Positions 24,148 through 35,004 of a stretch of DNA of 64,000 nucleotides are shown here, one piece after another (position 1 is the stretch's first letter; every line of letters begins with the position of its first letter). Below the pieces are notes generated by a model. That model saw only the letters and a program-made list of their open reading frames with translations. It made no database searches and was not told the DNA's origin. The translations under genes were made by a program, and so were the position numbers. Source of the DNA: Bretschneidera sinensis (Eukaryota > Streptophyta > Magnoliopsida > Brassicales > Akaniaceae). Location of the stretch: positions 70,321,120-70,385,119 of the forward strand of contig CM043700.1 in the NCBI GenBank assembly GCA_023935145.1, read 5' to 3'.

Positions 24148-25589
24148 GTAGTAAAGTAAGAAAGACAAAATGATCGTAAAACCCTGATAAACAAGAAAAA
24201 TGGTACATATTAGAGAATAAAGAAATAAATAACCAATTATCCTCTATATGGATGTTGATGCATGATTTTTAACCACATATTTCCAATCACTAATTGGTAA
24301 GGGGTCCTAACCTATTCAGGAATATGTAATCCTTATTGTATTTAGTAACTCATGTACTGTTTCATTTCGAAAAAAATTTGCCAACATCTCCGTTTAGTTC
24401 TTTAAGTACACGACCTAGGTGCTATATCCTAAGGAAGATAGTCTCAAATTTAGTATGTACCCAAAGAACAAGGAGAGATACTATCAAAATTTAGTTGAAA
24501 CAAAACAAGCAAGAAATTATACTAATTGCAAAATGGATCATACATTCCTAAATTGTTCTTACTGGATAATCCAAAGATCATTTGAACAAAAACACTCTTA
24601 TTACAAACATGTTAATTAATAAGCAATAAGAGCATTTGTGTCCTTAAATAATCTTTGGATTGAAAATTTAAGGTAAAATGCAATGCATGATATATGCAAA
24701 TAAAAATATATAAGACAAGTCAAAATTTATAAGGTTAAAATTAATGGAAATTCTACGGGAATTTCGACAGAGTCTCTCACCCATCCAAAATTTTCAAATG
24801 CCAAAATAATATGTAAAATCAAATAAAAACCAACCCAGTCCAATCCATATATAACAAATGTAGCCCATCTACTAATTTCCATAAACCAAATCAATAAGTA
24901 ATTAAACTAATTAATTTTATCATGATTTTCAAATCAAGTCTTTTTATTTTTTTTTCTCTCTTTCTTACCCAAAGTGAATAAAATTGGGAGGAGTTAAGAT
25001 TTAGGAAGATGAAATAATGAAAATATTAAATGTAGTTACTCAGTCAAAGTATCAAGAAAGTTTTCATAAGGTTTTCAAACCTACTTTAAAGCATTCATTT
25101 TTAAATAAAAAAAAAATCTTCGGTTCAACCATGTTATTCATAATAAAGGATAACTAGAAGAGTAAAAATGAAAAAAAAAATAATAACTTGTGTAAATTTT
25201 CAAACTCCACTTTATGAGATGAGGTGTAGTCAAGCAACCTATTGATCGAAGAAGGCATGGTTTTAAGTCTTTGGTTCTTTCTAAATAAACTCTTTTAGGA
25301 AAGTGGCTTTATTTAGGGATTAATGGTGGAGAAAGATCACTTGTAGCATAAGGTTGTTGTGGCCAAGTTGGAGGTGTAGTATTATGGTATATATATAGTG
25401 ATAGCCATTTTGGAAGTGCAATTTATGTTATTGTTCAAACTTTCGTATACCCATATCATCAAGTTATAACTCAAAACTTTTAGGGATAAATACATTTGCC
25501 CCTTCAAGGTTTAGCATAATGTACACTTACCCCCTCGTAATTTCAAAAATGATAGTTATGTACCTTTCCACTTACAAGTGAAGACAATC
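24148..25589. other. CACTA-internal spacer without recognised genes
   Basis: AT-rich sequence. A stretch at 25480-25560 ('aaatacatttgccccttcaa', 'gtacacttaccccctcgtaa') resembles a miniature element I have seen in many dicot genomes, but no ends can be fixed. The frame at 24419-24619 shows no domain. Confidence 0.35.
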
Positions 25590-26050
25590 ATCTCAACAAG
25601 AGAGAATGATATGTGAATGTGTGTGAAATAGAACATATGGTGTGTGAGAGTGCAAAGATACTAAACACAAGAGAGACTCATTCAAGAGAGGCTGGTTGTT
25701 TAGAGAAAGAGTAGTATAGATTTGAGATTCAAGGGCTTTGTAATTGAAATTTTCTTTGGGAAAATTTGAGGGAAACACTTAGTCCTTATCACTTTCTTTT
25801 TCTCTTCTTTTGTTCTTCAAGAACAAGAGGGTTCTTGAAGAGGTGTTGCTGTAATTGTAATAACTACATTGATTTAGTGCAGAGAGCTCGGAGGAACTCA
25901 TGGGAACGTAGGCACATTGCCGAACCTCGATAACAATTGCTTGTGTTCTTTCTTTGATTGGTCTGATTGTTGTTTATTACAAGTCATTCTAGACTTGGGT
26001 GTTTGGAAAGATCACAACCTGGGATTCCGTAAGAAGGTGATTTTCCAACA
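25590..26050 (+). mobile_element. LTR end fragment related to the copia element at 29087-34999
   Basis: On the plus strand, 'gagagctcggaggaactcatggg', 'cctcgataacaattgcttgtgttc' and 'ttggaaagatcacaacctggg' are the reverse complement, with changes, of the right-hand portion of the copia LTR (29087-29330). The fragment ends TTTTCCAACA at 26050, like the LTR terminus. It is followed by 'atcagaatcatt', which may be a decayed primer-binding site. The far end of this LTR is not recognisable. Confidence 0.65.
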
Positions 26051-26136
26051 ATCAGAATCATTCCGACCCTGCGTCCACTCTCTTCAAGGAACCTCCTTGA
26101 AGTAATCCACTAATGATAGTCAAGCAACTTAACAGG

Positions 26137-27111
26137 TGTTGCCCAAACCGTACAAGAATCTCTTCCTTAAGGAAGTTTACAAGGAAGTGTAAACACTTAA
26201 AACACTATAATAATTACACCAACTTTTTCTCTTTACAATGATTGGAAATTTAATGAATAAAAACAAGAGAGACTTGAATTTAATCCTCTTACAAAGAAGA
26301 ATATATATATATATCTTTTAGAAGTACAAAGCTTTTAAGAATGGCTCGTAGAAATTTTTGAAAGCTTTGAATGATATCAAATGAGAGGATGAAGATTAAA
26401 TGCTTAAGTGTATGTTTGATCTATCATTTATGATGGGTTTTTATAAATAAAAATCTTATTACCCGTTACTCACTGAAAAATCCTATTTAGGAGTGGTTTG
26501 GTGCATTAAATGCACTGAACAGACCTTCAGATTGGAAATATTACCATTATTTTCGAACATTCAGTCGATTAGATGGTTTGTTCAGTCGACTGAATGGATA
26601 TTTAAAATTTAAAATAGTGTCAAGTATTTCATTCAGTCGACTAAATGGATTTGTTCAGTCGACTGAATCAAACGGCTGAAGTTTATAACCTTCATTCAGT
26701 CAACTGGACTCAATCAGTCAACTGAATAAATTTATTCAGTCGACTAGATATCATTCAGTTGACTGAATGAAACTATTTAGTCGGCTGGATGACCTGTGAC
26801 ACTTAAAACATTTTTCAATTCAGTTTTAAGGAAGCAGATCCAGCTAAAACGATTTTGTTAAAACATTTTGTGAGTGGTATGAGCCACTTTCAAAGCTAGG
26901 TAATTGTAAGTAGAGATTTACAACTTTAATTTGATTACCTTCGAACCTATTCTATGTCTTCTCATGTCTTTTAGTATCTCTCTAGCATTTGTTCTTGTAA
27001 GTTTTGCGACTTGCCTTTGATCTGAATGTTATTGAAACTTAAATAAGATAATAAATTGTTAGTACAATTTAAGTAGTGTTTTGTTATAATTAAATCAAAT
27101 AAGGGTCAACA
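26137..27111 (-). mobile_element. Probable solo LTR or LTR remnant with a palindrome array
   Basis: The segment can be bounded as TGTTGCCCAAACC ... AAGGGTCAACA (TG...CA, 975 bp). A minus-strand TATA-like TTTATAAAAACCC lies near 26440. Upstream of it on the minus strand is a cluster of ATTCAGTCGACTGAAT boxes (26560-26790). No coding domain is attached, and target duplications do not match (ACAGG/CTAAC). The bounds are inferred. Confidence 0.5.
26560..26790. repeat. Cluster of CAGTCGACTG palindromes
   Basis: About ten exact or one- to two-mismatch copies of 'ttcagtcgactgaat' within 230 bp (for example near 26567, 26600, 26633, 26655, 26694, 26714, 26732, 26752 and 26778). The inner CAGTCGACTG is a perfect palindrome with a CpG at its centre. 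Several copies carry TCAACTG or TCGATTAG, the change expected when that CpG decays. Confidence 0.88.
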
Positions 27112-27441
27112 CTAACTAATAATTATAAACTTTTAATTATTTCTTAATTAATAGTCTAAACCCTAAGTCTCAAAATTAGTGAAATTAATTCAAACCCTAA
27201 ACCTTAATCCATAAATTGTAAATCTCAAACCCCAAAACCCAAACCATAAACCCCAAAATGTTCATAAAAGATAGAAAATTAAACCTAACACATAAAATGC
27301 ATTGAATAAAATAAATAAAATAGATGAGAGTGAGAAAGGTTTACTTAAAATGGTGGATGTGGCGGAGCTTGTGGCAGTGACGAGGTGGGGGTAGTTAGGA
27401 GAGAGAAAGAAGAAGGAATGAAAGAGAAAGAAGAAAAAGGA

Positions 27442-27444
<3 letters not shown>
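27112..27444 (-). other. CACTA end region, possible first exon of the transposase transcript
   Basis: 27112-27300 is AT-rich with scattered AAACCCTAAA-like phrases. On the minus strand, 27330-27440 is CT-rich with a CCACC-ATTTTAA-GTAAACC stretch that could be an exon end and splice donor. In En/Spm the transposase transcript starts close to this end of the element. This is inference; no protein is recognisable. Confidence 0.3.

Positions 27445-27485
<41 letters not shown>
27445..27485. repeat. (GA)n microsatellite
   Basis: About 20 GA units within a longer purine-rich stretch (27400-27510). On the minus strand it would be a CT-rich leader. Confidence 0.95.
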
Positions 27486-27490
<5 letters not shown>

Positions 27491-27534
27491 GGGTAAAATG
27501 GGGGAGGGGACTTGACACTGAAAGGTCAGGTATT

Positions 27535-27793
27535 TAATCCCTATCACCGACGGATAGGGATTTATCGGTGATGGAGATTTATTCTTTTATAGATAATTTT
27601 TTTTTTATAAAAAATTTCTTGATTTTTTCTATAAAAAAAGATATCATTGATGAAAAAAATACTTATCATCGACAAAAATATCCGTCATTGATAATGTTTT
27701 TCCTTATAAACGACGAATATTTATCCATCGGTGATAATTCATCGCAAAAACACATATCATCAACAGAATAGAGTCCGATTTTTTCTTGTAGTG
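27535..27793. repeat. Right terminal and subterminal repeats of the CACTA element
   Basis: The end is TTTTTTCTTGTAGTG at 27779-27793, the reverse complement of the CACTACAAGAAAA terminus. Inside it, TATCACCGACGG / CCATCGGTGATA-type motifs occur about every 20-40 bp (near 27541, 27565, 27645, 27665, 27688, 27730 and 27760), matching the array at 4691-5060. The frame at 27568-27771 is a by-product of this array. Confidence 0.78.
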
Positions 27794-29081
27794 CATTCAA
27801 TGACTAATTTTTTTACTATAAAAGACAAATGTATTATATGTTATTATTATTTTTAACTAGGCTCATCATGGAGATCGAATCTGAAATGTATTATCACAGA
27901 TAGAGAGATATTTAACCATTAATGAACCAACATTATTGTTAAAAATTGAGTATTAAACCATTAATTAATTAACATCAATATATCACACTATTCTATTAAA
28001 AAAAATTAACCTTATATTTTTATAAGACAAGCAATTAACCTTATATTTTTTGTGATAATAATGTTATCTTTTTATGTAAATCCTAAAAAAAAGGTACACC
28101 AATCCTAAATATATTTTTCAATTAATCAAAACGAATAAAAAACTGTGAGATAATTACTGAATGATCGATTGGCCATACATTCCCTTGGGACCATCTGGTA
28201 TTTGGTTCGGTGATAGCTATAAAAAGGGAGATGTAATAATAATATACCTATCTTCAAATATTCGAAGGTGTTTTTTTTTGCTGTTGCCATTTTCGTAATT
28301 CTAGAAAGGTTAGCCCCACATGCTTTAAATCAAAAACGCGGACTGAAGTGCCCTTTAATAATATCTTCAAATGTTAATAATTGCATTATCATATACACGT
28401 TGTCTTTATATATAAATACAACGCTCTATCTTATAAATATCTTAGTGCAAATCTCATTCACTCTTATCGTGATAGATATTTGTGACAATCACATTTCAAA
28501 TCCGTAATGCAATGAAAGAAATATTGTTGTGTATGTGTATTACATTAACAACATCAAAATTAACGTAACCTAATACCTTTTAGCGATAAACCCAATACAT
28601 AGTGTTACAAATTAATAATATATAAACACTTTTTTAAATACATAACACAAATAATAATATAAATATAATTTTTAAAAAACTTAATTCAAATATAAATACT
28701 ATATAAATAAATTATAGTATAGTACATATATTTATCAAAATCGACATATATTATTTAGTGTAAACATATTTTAAATTAAAATATACTAAACATTGATACA
28801 TTAGTATAATACAATAAATATAATATAAAATATTACATAATAACTAATAATTATGAAATATAAAAAATAATATTATTATTGTCATATCATACACAATAGA
28901 TATATGTAGTTTATTGATATCATAGGAAAATATAACATATTAATAAATAAATAGAATAATAAAAATACAATATATAATAATAATTAATAGTAATAATATC
29001 TAATAATATAAAAATATAATTTAATATTGATATAAAATATAAAAATATAATATAATATAAAAATAATTATTTTACTTATTA
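27794..29081. other. AT-rich spacer without recognised genes
   Basis: Very AT-rich, especially 28560-29081, which is mostly A/T. A phrase at 28151-28182 repeats the left flank of the CACTA element (4660-4691) with a few transitions. A TATA-like 'ctataaaaaggg' is near 28218. The frame at 28268-28507 has no recognisable domain. I see no RNA gene. Confidence 0.4.
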
Positions 29082-29086
29082 AAATA

Positions 29087-29910
29087 TGTTGAAAAACACC
29101 TTTAAGAATCACAGGTTGTGACCTTCAAACACCCAAATCCAGAATGATTTGGACCAAGACAAGAATCAAACCACAAAAGAAAAAACACAAGCAATTGTTA
29201 TCGAGGTTTGGCAAGTTGCCTACGTCCCCGTGAGCTCCTCCGAGCTCTTTGCACTAAATCAATGAAGTTCTTACAATTACGGCAACACCTCTTCAAGAAC
29301 CATGCGTTCTTGATGAATGGGAGAAAAGAAAAGAAAGAGATAAGAAATAAGTATTTCCCTGGAATTTTCCTAAGAAAATTCCAATTACAAAGCCCTACAA
29401 CCCTAATCTTTCTTACACTCTCTCACTAGAAAAAACCTCTGAAGATTTGAGAGCCTTTCTCTCTAAACACCAGCAAATCTTGGAATGAGTTGTTATTGTT
29501 CTTCTTGTCGTTATTGCTCCTAGATAACCCTTTATATAGAGCAATAACTACCATAACCAACTTGAAGCCAATCTCAACCCTTAGATCTTGAGAACCAAAC
29601 AATCATGGCCCTCTAAGTGGTCTTAAGTGAATCTGTGCGTTTCAACCAAAACCAACGCACCAGTTGAAAGAGCTCAAAATCAGGTATCAGGTATGCTTCA
29701 CGCGGATCAGGGTGTGCCGCGGCGCGCTCCAGGATGATGAATTTCCACACTTGCAGGTGGCCGCGGCGCGGGTAGTGGTCCGTGCCTCAGTGCAGAGGTC
29801 AGCGCCTAGGCACAGAGGTCCGTGCCTAGGCACGAAAAGCTTGCGCCTAGGCACAGAATCTGCTAAAGCTGAAATCTTCAATCTTTAATTCTTAGAAAAA
29901 AAACCCAACA
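29087..29910 (-). repeat. 3' LTR of the copia element
   Basis: 824 bp, co-linear with 34188-34999. A minus-strand TATA-like tract (CTCTATATAAAGG) is near 29530-29543. Upstream of it, at 29695-29870, is a GC-rich array with CGCGGCGCG boxes and repeated GTGCCTAGGCAC palindromes. The small frames at 29664-29888 (both strands) arise from that array and are not genes. Confidence 0.92.
29695..29870. repeat. GC-rich palindromic box array in the copia LTR
   Basis: Two GCCGCGGCGCG-type boxes (near 29716 and 29759) and about four copies of a GTGCCTAGGCAC-type box (near 29785, 29805, 29829 and 29850). The array is far more GC-rich than the rest of the LTR. The second LTR has the counterpart at 34800-34945, in which many CpG sites have changed. 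Confidence 0.85.
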
Positions 29911-30108
29911 AACTCTACCTTTTTCTAAGCAATTAAACCCGAACCAATTGTGCAGAGAACTCATGATCCAAACTCAACATAAGTCACCACATCGTCCGAT
30001 TCCAATTCTAAGAAGTTCAAGGCAATGATTGAACTTGCTTAGAGTTAGAACTTTAGTGCCTAAATCTGTAGAATTTTCTTCTGTTGCCCCTTTGTCCACA
30101 TGAATGCT

Positions 30109-30780
30109 TCATTCCGTAACCTTTTCCCGAATGAAATGATACTGAACATCCATATGCTTAGTCCTCTCATGGAACATCGGATTCCTACACAAATGCAACG
30201 CACTTTGGCTATCAGAATACACCACCACCTGCTCTTTTAGGACCTTCAACTTTTCCAACAACCCTTTACACCACATAGCCTCCTTAATAGCTTCCGTTGC
30301 TGCTATATACTTTGCTTCGATTGTTGAGAGTGCTACCACAAGCTGCAACTGAGCCTTCCAACTTATACAACATTCGTTTAAGTTGAAAAAGTATGAGGTA
30401 ATCGATCTTCTCTTATCCCAGTCTGCTCTATAGTCTGAATCAGCATAACCTTCTAACCAGATGAACTTACCCCTCTTCTCGTAAACAAGCCCCACATCTG
30501 AGCTTCCCTTCAAATACCTCAACAACCACTTCATTCTAAGACAATGCCCCTTTTCGAGATTACTTATAAACCTACTGAGAACACTAATGGCGTGAGAAAT
30601 GTTGGGTCTAGTGCTTACCATCATGAACATGACTGATCCAACCACACTAAAGTAAGGGATCTTTTCCATTTCTTTCTTTTCCTCATTTGATCTAGGACAC
30701 TGATCACTGGAGAACTTGAAATGACCAGCAAGGGGAATTTTTACTGGTTTACTATCTTCCATAGAGAATTTAGATATCAT
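30109..30780 (-). pseudogene. Copia RNase H with the end of the RT thumb
   Basis: One open frame of 223 residues. It starts FSMEDSKPVKIPLAGHFKFS and continues with YFSVVGSVMFMMVSTRPNIS, the usual end of copia RT. Then comes RNase H with EGYADSDYRADWDKRRSITS, ALSTIEAKYIAATEAIKEA and YSDSQSALHLCRNPMFHERT. It ends YHFIREKVTE close to the 3' LTR. The catalytic Asp/Glu-type residues of these motifs appear present. Although this stretch is open, it is only the tail of a polyprotein that is broken upstream. Confidence 0.9.
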
Positions 30781-30794
30781 CTTTTCTATGTAAG

Positions 30795-31460
30795 AAGTCT
30801 AAGAAACCTTCAACCTGTTTCTCTCCCTTTCCCGGATTATACTCATCCCAATGATCTTTTGAGCATGACCAGGATCCTTCATCTCAAACTCCGAACTGAG
30901 TTGAGACTTCAACCTTTCTATCCTCTCTTTACTGCTACCAACCAATAGCATATCATCAATATAGATGAAAATTATCACCATTTCCTCTACCTTGTGACCT
31001 TTGTAGTACAAGCATGAATCATAGTAGCTCCTCATGAAACCCAAGCTAGTTACAAAGGAATTGAACCTCTTATTCCATTACCGAGGTGATTGCTTTAGGC
31101 CATAGAGAGATTTCTTCGATTTGCACACTAAATCTCCTTGCCTTTCTTCCTCATAGCCTTCGGGTTGTCTTATGTAGATGGTCTCATCAAGCTCTCCATG
31201 TAAGAACGCTGTATTCACATCGATTTGCTCAATCTCCTAATTAAATTACACCATCATAGGTAACACTATCCTTATCGTTTTGTATTTCACAACCGGTGAG
31301 AAAATTTCTGTGAAATCTATGCCTTCTCTTTGTGTGAACCCCTTCGCCACTAGCCTAGCCTTATACCGAAATTTATCCCCTGGAGTGTTTCCTTCTTTGA
31401 TCTTGTAAATCCACTTACAATCCACAACTCTCTGTTTTTCTGGTTTAGACACCAATTCCT
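30795..31460 (-). pseudogene. Copia reverse transcriptase
   Basis: The fragment 31455-31246 reads [20 protein letters not shown] and [20 protein letters not shown], the first RT blocks. A following part reads QPEGYEEERQGDLVCKSKKS (about 31100-31165). The fragment 31044-30799 holds SYYDSCLYYK and the catalytic YIDDMLLVG (YIDD codons at 30952-30963), then QLSSEFEMKDPGHAQKIIGM. At least two stops lie between the fragments. The catalytic box itself is intact. Confidence 0.9.
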
Positions 31461-33135
31461 AAGAGTTGTTCTTCTTCAAAGAATGCATTTCCTCCTCCAT
31501 AACTTGCTTCCATCTTGACAAATCCTTACTTCTTATGGCATCACAATAATTTTCTGGTTCATAGTTGATTATCTCTCCTTCTGAATAAGGAGTTGCTTCA
31601 ATAACATCCGCAAAACCATATCTCAAAGGTAGTATGATCTGCCTCCTTTCTCGATCTCTTGTGAGTTGATAATCATTCTGATTTACTGCATCATCTCCTT
31701 TTAGTTCAACCTTCTCTTGAGTGTCTTAAGCTTGGCCTTCATCAATGGGCTCTACCTAGTCTGAACCCTTTTGCCTTCATTGCTCTACCTGAACCGAATT
31801 TTCTTTAATGCTATGCTTCACATAAACAGGGCTGGTTTGCTCACTTTCTCCTGCAGGGTTAGTTTTCTCCAAATAGGGAAATAATAGCTCATTAAATATG
31901 ACATCCCTACTTATTATGAGTTTAGTTCCTTTTGGCTTTAAGGACCACAACCTATACCTCTTAACCTCTTCACAATATCCTAGAAACACACACTTTCAAG
32001 AGCTTGGGCTAAGTTTATCATCCTTTTGATGTGCAAATGTAGCACATCCAAAAGTCCTAAAGTTGCTTAACTCAGGGGGTTTTCCACTCCACATCTCCTC
32101 GGGAGTCTTAAGGTCCAAAGCTCTAGAGGGTGATCTATTAACCAAATACGCAGCAGTAGACATAGCTTCCCCCTAAAAACACTTAGGTAAACCGGAGCCA
32201 ATAATCATGCACCTAACCTTGTCCAAAAGGGTCCTATTCATCCTTTCAGTAACTCTATTTTGCTGAGGGGTTTTCACAACCATTCTATGTCTTAGAATCC
32301 CATTTAACTCACAAAATTTTTCAAAATCCTGATTGCAAAATTCTAAGCCATTATCGGTTCTCAAAACCTTAACTACCTTGCCTGTTTGAGTTTCCAGGAA
32401 CTTTTTCCACACCACAAATTTATTCAAAGCATCCAATTTATTTTTAAACAAATAAACCCAAACCTTTCTAGAATAGTCATCAATTAAAGAAAGAAAGTAA
32501 AGATTACCTCATTGTGTTGGTGTTATTGCTGGCCCCCAAAGATCGACATGAATATAGTTAAGAATACCCTTTGATTTGTGCACTCTGGTGTTGAAGCTAA
32601 CCCGATGTTGCTTCCTCAAGAACACAACTCTCACAGAAATCAAGTTTTTCTATCTTGTCACCATCAAGTAAACCATCCTTACTGAGAACTTGCAGCCCCT
32701 TTTTGCTCATATATCCCAAGTGATTGCGCCAAAGAACTGCCTTATCAATCTCACCCATTAAGCTTGCTGCTTGATCCTTGATGTCCATCTATCCAATCAT
32801 CTCATAGAGACCATCCTTTATCGCTGCTTTGATCACCACCAAGGCTCTATTGGTTATCTTGATCTTTCCTCCCTCTGTTTTGTATGTGTACCCCATGGAA
32901 TCTAGCTGCCCCAATGAGATCAAATTTCTTCTCAAATCTGGAAGATATCTCACATTCCGCAGTAGCCTTGTAAATCCATTAAATATCCTCAATTGGATGT
33001 CTCTTATGCCCTTCACTTGGCAAAAAGTATTGTTCCCCAAGAAAACCTTTCTTTCATTGGTTTCCTTGAAATTCTTGAACCAATCATGGTGAGGACACAT
33101 ATGATAAGTGCATTCGGAATATAAGATCTATTTCT
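31461..33135 (-). pseudogene. Copia protease and integrase
   Basis: Protease is reduced: where DSG[CA] is expected at about 33097-33121 the frame reads YSECTYHMCP, so the catalytic Asp and the Gly are both replaced. Then come LISLGQLDSMGYTYKTEGGK (protease end), the gag-pre-integrase HLGYMSKKGLQVL (about 32720), CESC of the zinc finger, and the integrase core. The core has VKVLRTDNGLEF (second catalytic Asp) and TPQQNRVTERMNRTLL (Glu present) at about 32225-32400. After it comes MFLGYCEEVKRYRLW (about 31940-31989). Stops fall between these parts. Confidence 0.85.
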
Positions 33136-33235
33136 CGCTGCTTTGCCTTTCACTCACATTTAAGCACACAACAAGAACATCATCATCTTGCTGTTCTTCC
33201 TTGGCAATCGAAGCCTCTCCATTTTTGGTATGACC

Positions 33236-34021
33236 TATTCATTTCTCATCCCTTAACATCTTCTTGCAATCTCTCTTGAAATGGCCCTCCTTATTGCAGT
33301 AGTAACATCATTTTCCTCCAAACTTTGGTTTAGAATGTGATCTTCCATGGCTTTGTCCTCTGCACTTTGGTTTGTTCCGGTAGTTGCCATAGTTGTTGCT
33401 GTCATTTTGAGTTGCAAGCCTTCCTTTAACGAACAGACCTTCTCCACTTGATCCTTCCCTCATATTGGCTTTGAAATCATGAGCTCTTATAGCATTAATC
33501 ACAATTTCTTTGGTTAGTGTATCTTTTCCATATTCAATAGCATTAATCAAGCTTTCAAAACAATCAGGAAGAGAATTCAACAATATAACAGCCAATTGTT
33601 CATTCGGGAATGTTATACTACAACTAGCCAAATCTTGAACTAGTTTATTAAACACGTCAAGATTATCTTGTAACTCTTTATTAGGATCCATTTTAAAAAC
33701 AAAGATACGTTTTAGAAGATAGATTTTATTAGGGAGAGTTTTAGTAAAAAACAACTCATCTAATTTTTTCTAAATGACAGCTGGATCTTCCAAATCTCCA
33801 TTTTCCCTTGTCACACTATCCGACATGTGTAAAACGATAGTGCTATACGCCATCTTTTTCATCTCATTCTGCTGGATCTCCGTAATACTTGCTGAAAAAT
33901 CATCATCTTCTTCAATCACCAAGTCCACCTTTTGTTGCATAAGAACCGCCTTGATTTTTTGCTTCCAAAGGGCAAAGTCTCCATTTCCATCAAACTTCTC
34001 AACAATGAAGTTTGAACCCAT
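33236..34021 (-). pseudogene. Copia gag with zinc knuckle
   Basis: I choose the start ATG at 34021 (MGSNFIVEKFDGNGDFALWK) because this phrase is the common N-terminus of copia gag. The longer frame above it reads through leader sequence. The UBN2-type gag core continues with QNEMKKMAYSTIVLHMSDSV, then after a stop near 33770 KELQDNLDVFNKLVQDLASC and LLNSLPDCFESLINAIEYGK. The zinc knuckle CYYCNKEGHFKRDC (about 33255-33296) keeps all four ligands but is preceded by an in-frame TGA. Confidence 0.87.
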
Positions 34022-34175
34022 CTTGCAGGAAAACATCTCAAGATTTATGCAGCACCCACAATTTCTTTCCAAACCTCTTCTCTCCAATTTCTAAACTTCA
34101 AGAACCCGATCAAATCTTGATCCCAACACAGTTCCTGAATCACCCAAGAAGTTTCCTTTGATTCTTGGAATGTTA

Positions 34176-34187
34176 CTCTGATACCAC
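34176..34187 (-). promoter_or_regulatory. Primer-binding site of the copia element
   Basis: The minus strand reads GTGGTATCAGAG directly inside the 5' LTR, complementary to initiator-Met tRNA. Confidence 0.88.
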
Positions 34188-34999
34188 TGTTGAAAAACAC
34201 CTTTAAGAATCCCAGGTTGTGACCTTCAAACACCCAAATCTAGAATGATTTGGACCAAGACAAGAATCAAACCTCAAAAGAGAAAACACAAGCAATTGTT
34301 ATCGAGGTTCGAAAAATTGCCTATGTCCCCGTGAGCTCCTTCGAGCTCTCTGCACTAAATCAATGGAGTTCTTACAATTACAGCAACACTTTTTCAAGAA
34401 CCGTGTGTTCTTGATGAATGAGAGAAGAGAACAGAAAGAGATAAGAACTAAGTGTTTCCCTGGAATTTTTCCCAAGAAATTTCCAATTACAAAGCCCTAT
34501 AACCCTAATCTTTCTTACCCTCTCTCACTAGAAAAAGCTCTGAAGATTTGAGAGCCTTTCTCTTTAAACACCAACCAATCTTAGAATGAGTTGTTATTGT
34601 TCTTCTTGTTGTTATTGCTCCTAGATAACCCTTTATATAGAGCAATAACTACCATAACCAACTTGAAACCAATCTCAACCCTTAGATTTTGATAACCAAA
34701 CAATCATGGCCCTCTAAGAGGTCTTAAGTAAACCTGTGCGTTTCAACCAAAACCAATGCACCAGCTGAAAGAGCTCAAAATCAGGTATCAGGTATGCTTT
34801 GCGTTGCGGCGCAGAACAGGGTGTGCTGCAGCGCGCTCTAGATGAACTTCCACACTTGCGGTTGACCGCTGCGCGGGTGGTCCATGCCTCGGGGTAGAGG
34901 TCCACACCTAGGCACAAAAAACGAAAAGCTTGCGCCTAGGTACATAATCTACTGAAGCTAAAATCTTCAATCTTTAATTCTTAGACAAAAAACCCAACA
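34188..34999 (-). repeat. 5' LTR of the copia element
   Basis: 812 bp, partner of 29087-29910 with the same ends. The TATA-like tract is at about 34630-34643 and the GC-rich box array at 34800-34945. Differences between the two LTRs are mostly transitions plus a few indels within the array. Confidence 0.92.
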
Positions 35000-35004
35000 A
35001 AATA

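Larger units (their letters stand above)
4691..27793 (-). mobile_element. Decayed CACTA (En/Spm-type) DNA transposon carrying nested retroelements
   Basis: The right end reads, on the minus strand, CACTACAAGAAAAAATCGG. The left end reads CATACAAGAAAAAAAAATA, a decayed form of the same terminus. Both ends run into many copies of a short subterminal motif (ATCACCGAYGG or inverted), as in En/Spm elements. Between them, on the minus strand, lie pieces of a transposase-associated N-terminal domain (14789-14983), a TNP2-like core (8830-9450) and a Transposase_24-like protein (about 7300-8450). Without the CRM-like and Tekay-like insertions the element is about 9 kb, a normal size for an autonomous CACTA. 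The 3-bp target duplication is not clear. Reading 4691 and 27793 as two ends of one element is inference from matching termini and from transposase fragments that resume across the CRM insertion. Confidence 0.72.
29087..34999 (-). mobile_element. Ty1/copia retrotransposon, complete, dead
   Basis: LTRs at 29087-29910 (824 bp) and 34188-34999 (812 bp) start TGTTGAAAAACACC and end AACCCAACA. The target duplication AAATA is perfect (29082-29086 and 35000-35004). The primer-binding site is of initiator-Met type. Domains run in copia order on the minus strand: gag, protease, integrase, reverse transcriptase, RNase H. The gag opening (FIVEKFDGNGDFALWKQKIK) resembles the Tork/TAR-type copia group. 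Several stops are present. The target was AT-rich DNA. Confidence 0.92.

Noticed and set aside
25917..26105. Small plus-strand frame with a Trp/Cys-rich sequence
   Set aside because: Overlaps an LTR end fragment related to the copia element; no domain.
27178..27260. AAACCCTAAA-like phrases resembling plant telomere repeat
   Set aside because: Only scattered, irregular phrases in AT-rich DNA; no regular 7-bp array, so not an interstitial telomere.
28268..28507. Possible small host membrane protein after a TATA-like box
   Set aside because: AT-rich sequence, no recognisable domain, no splice or stop context to support it; likely chance.
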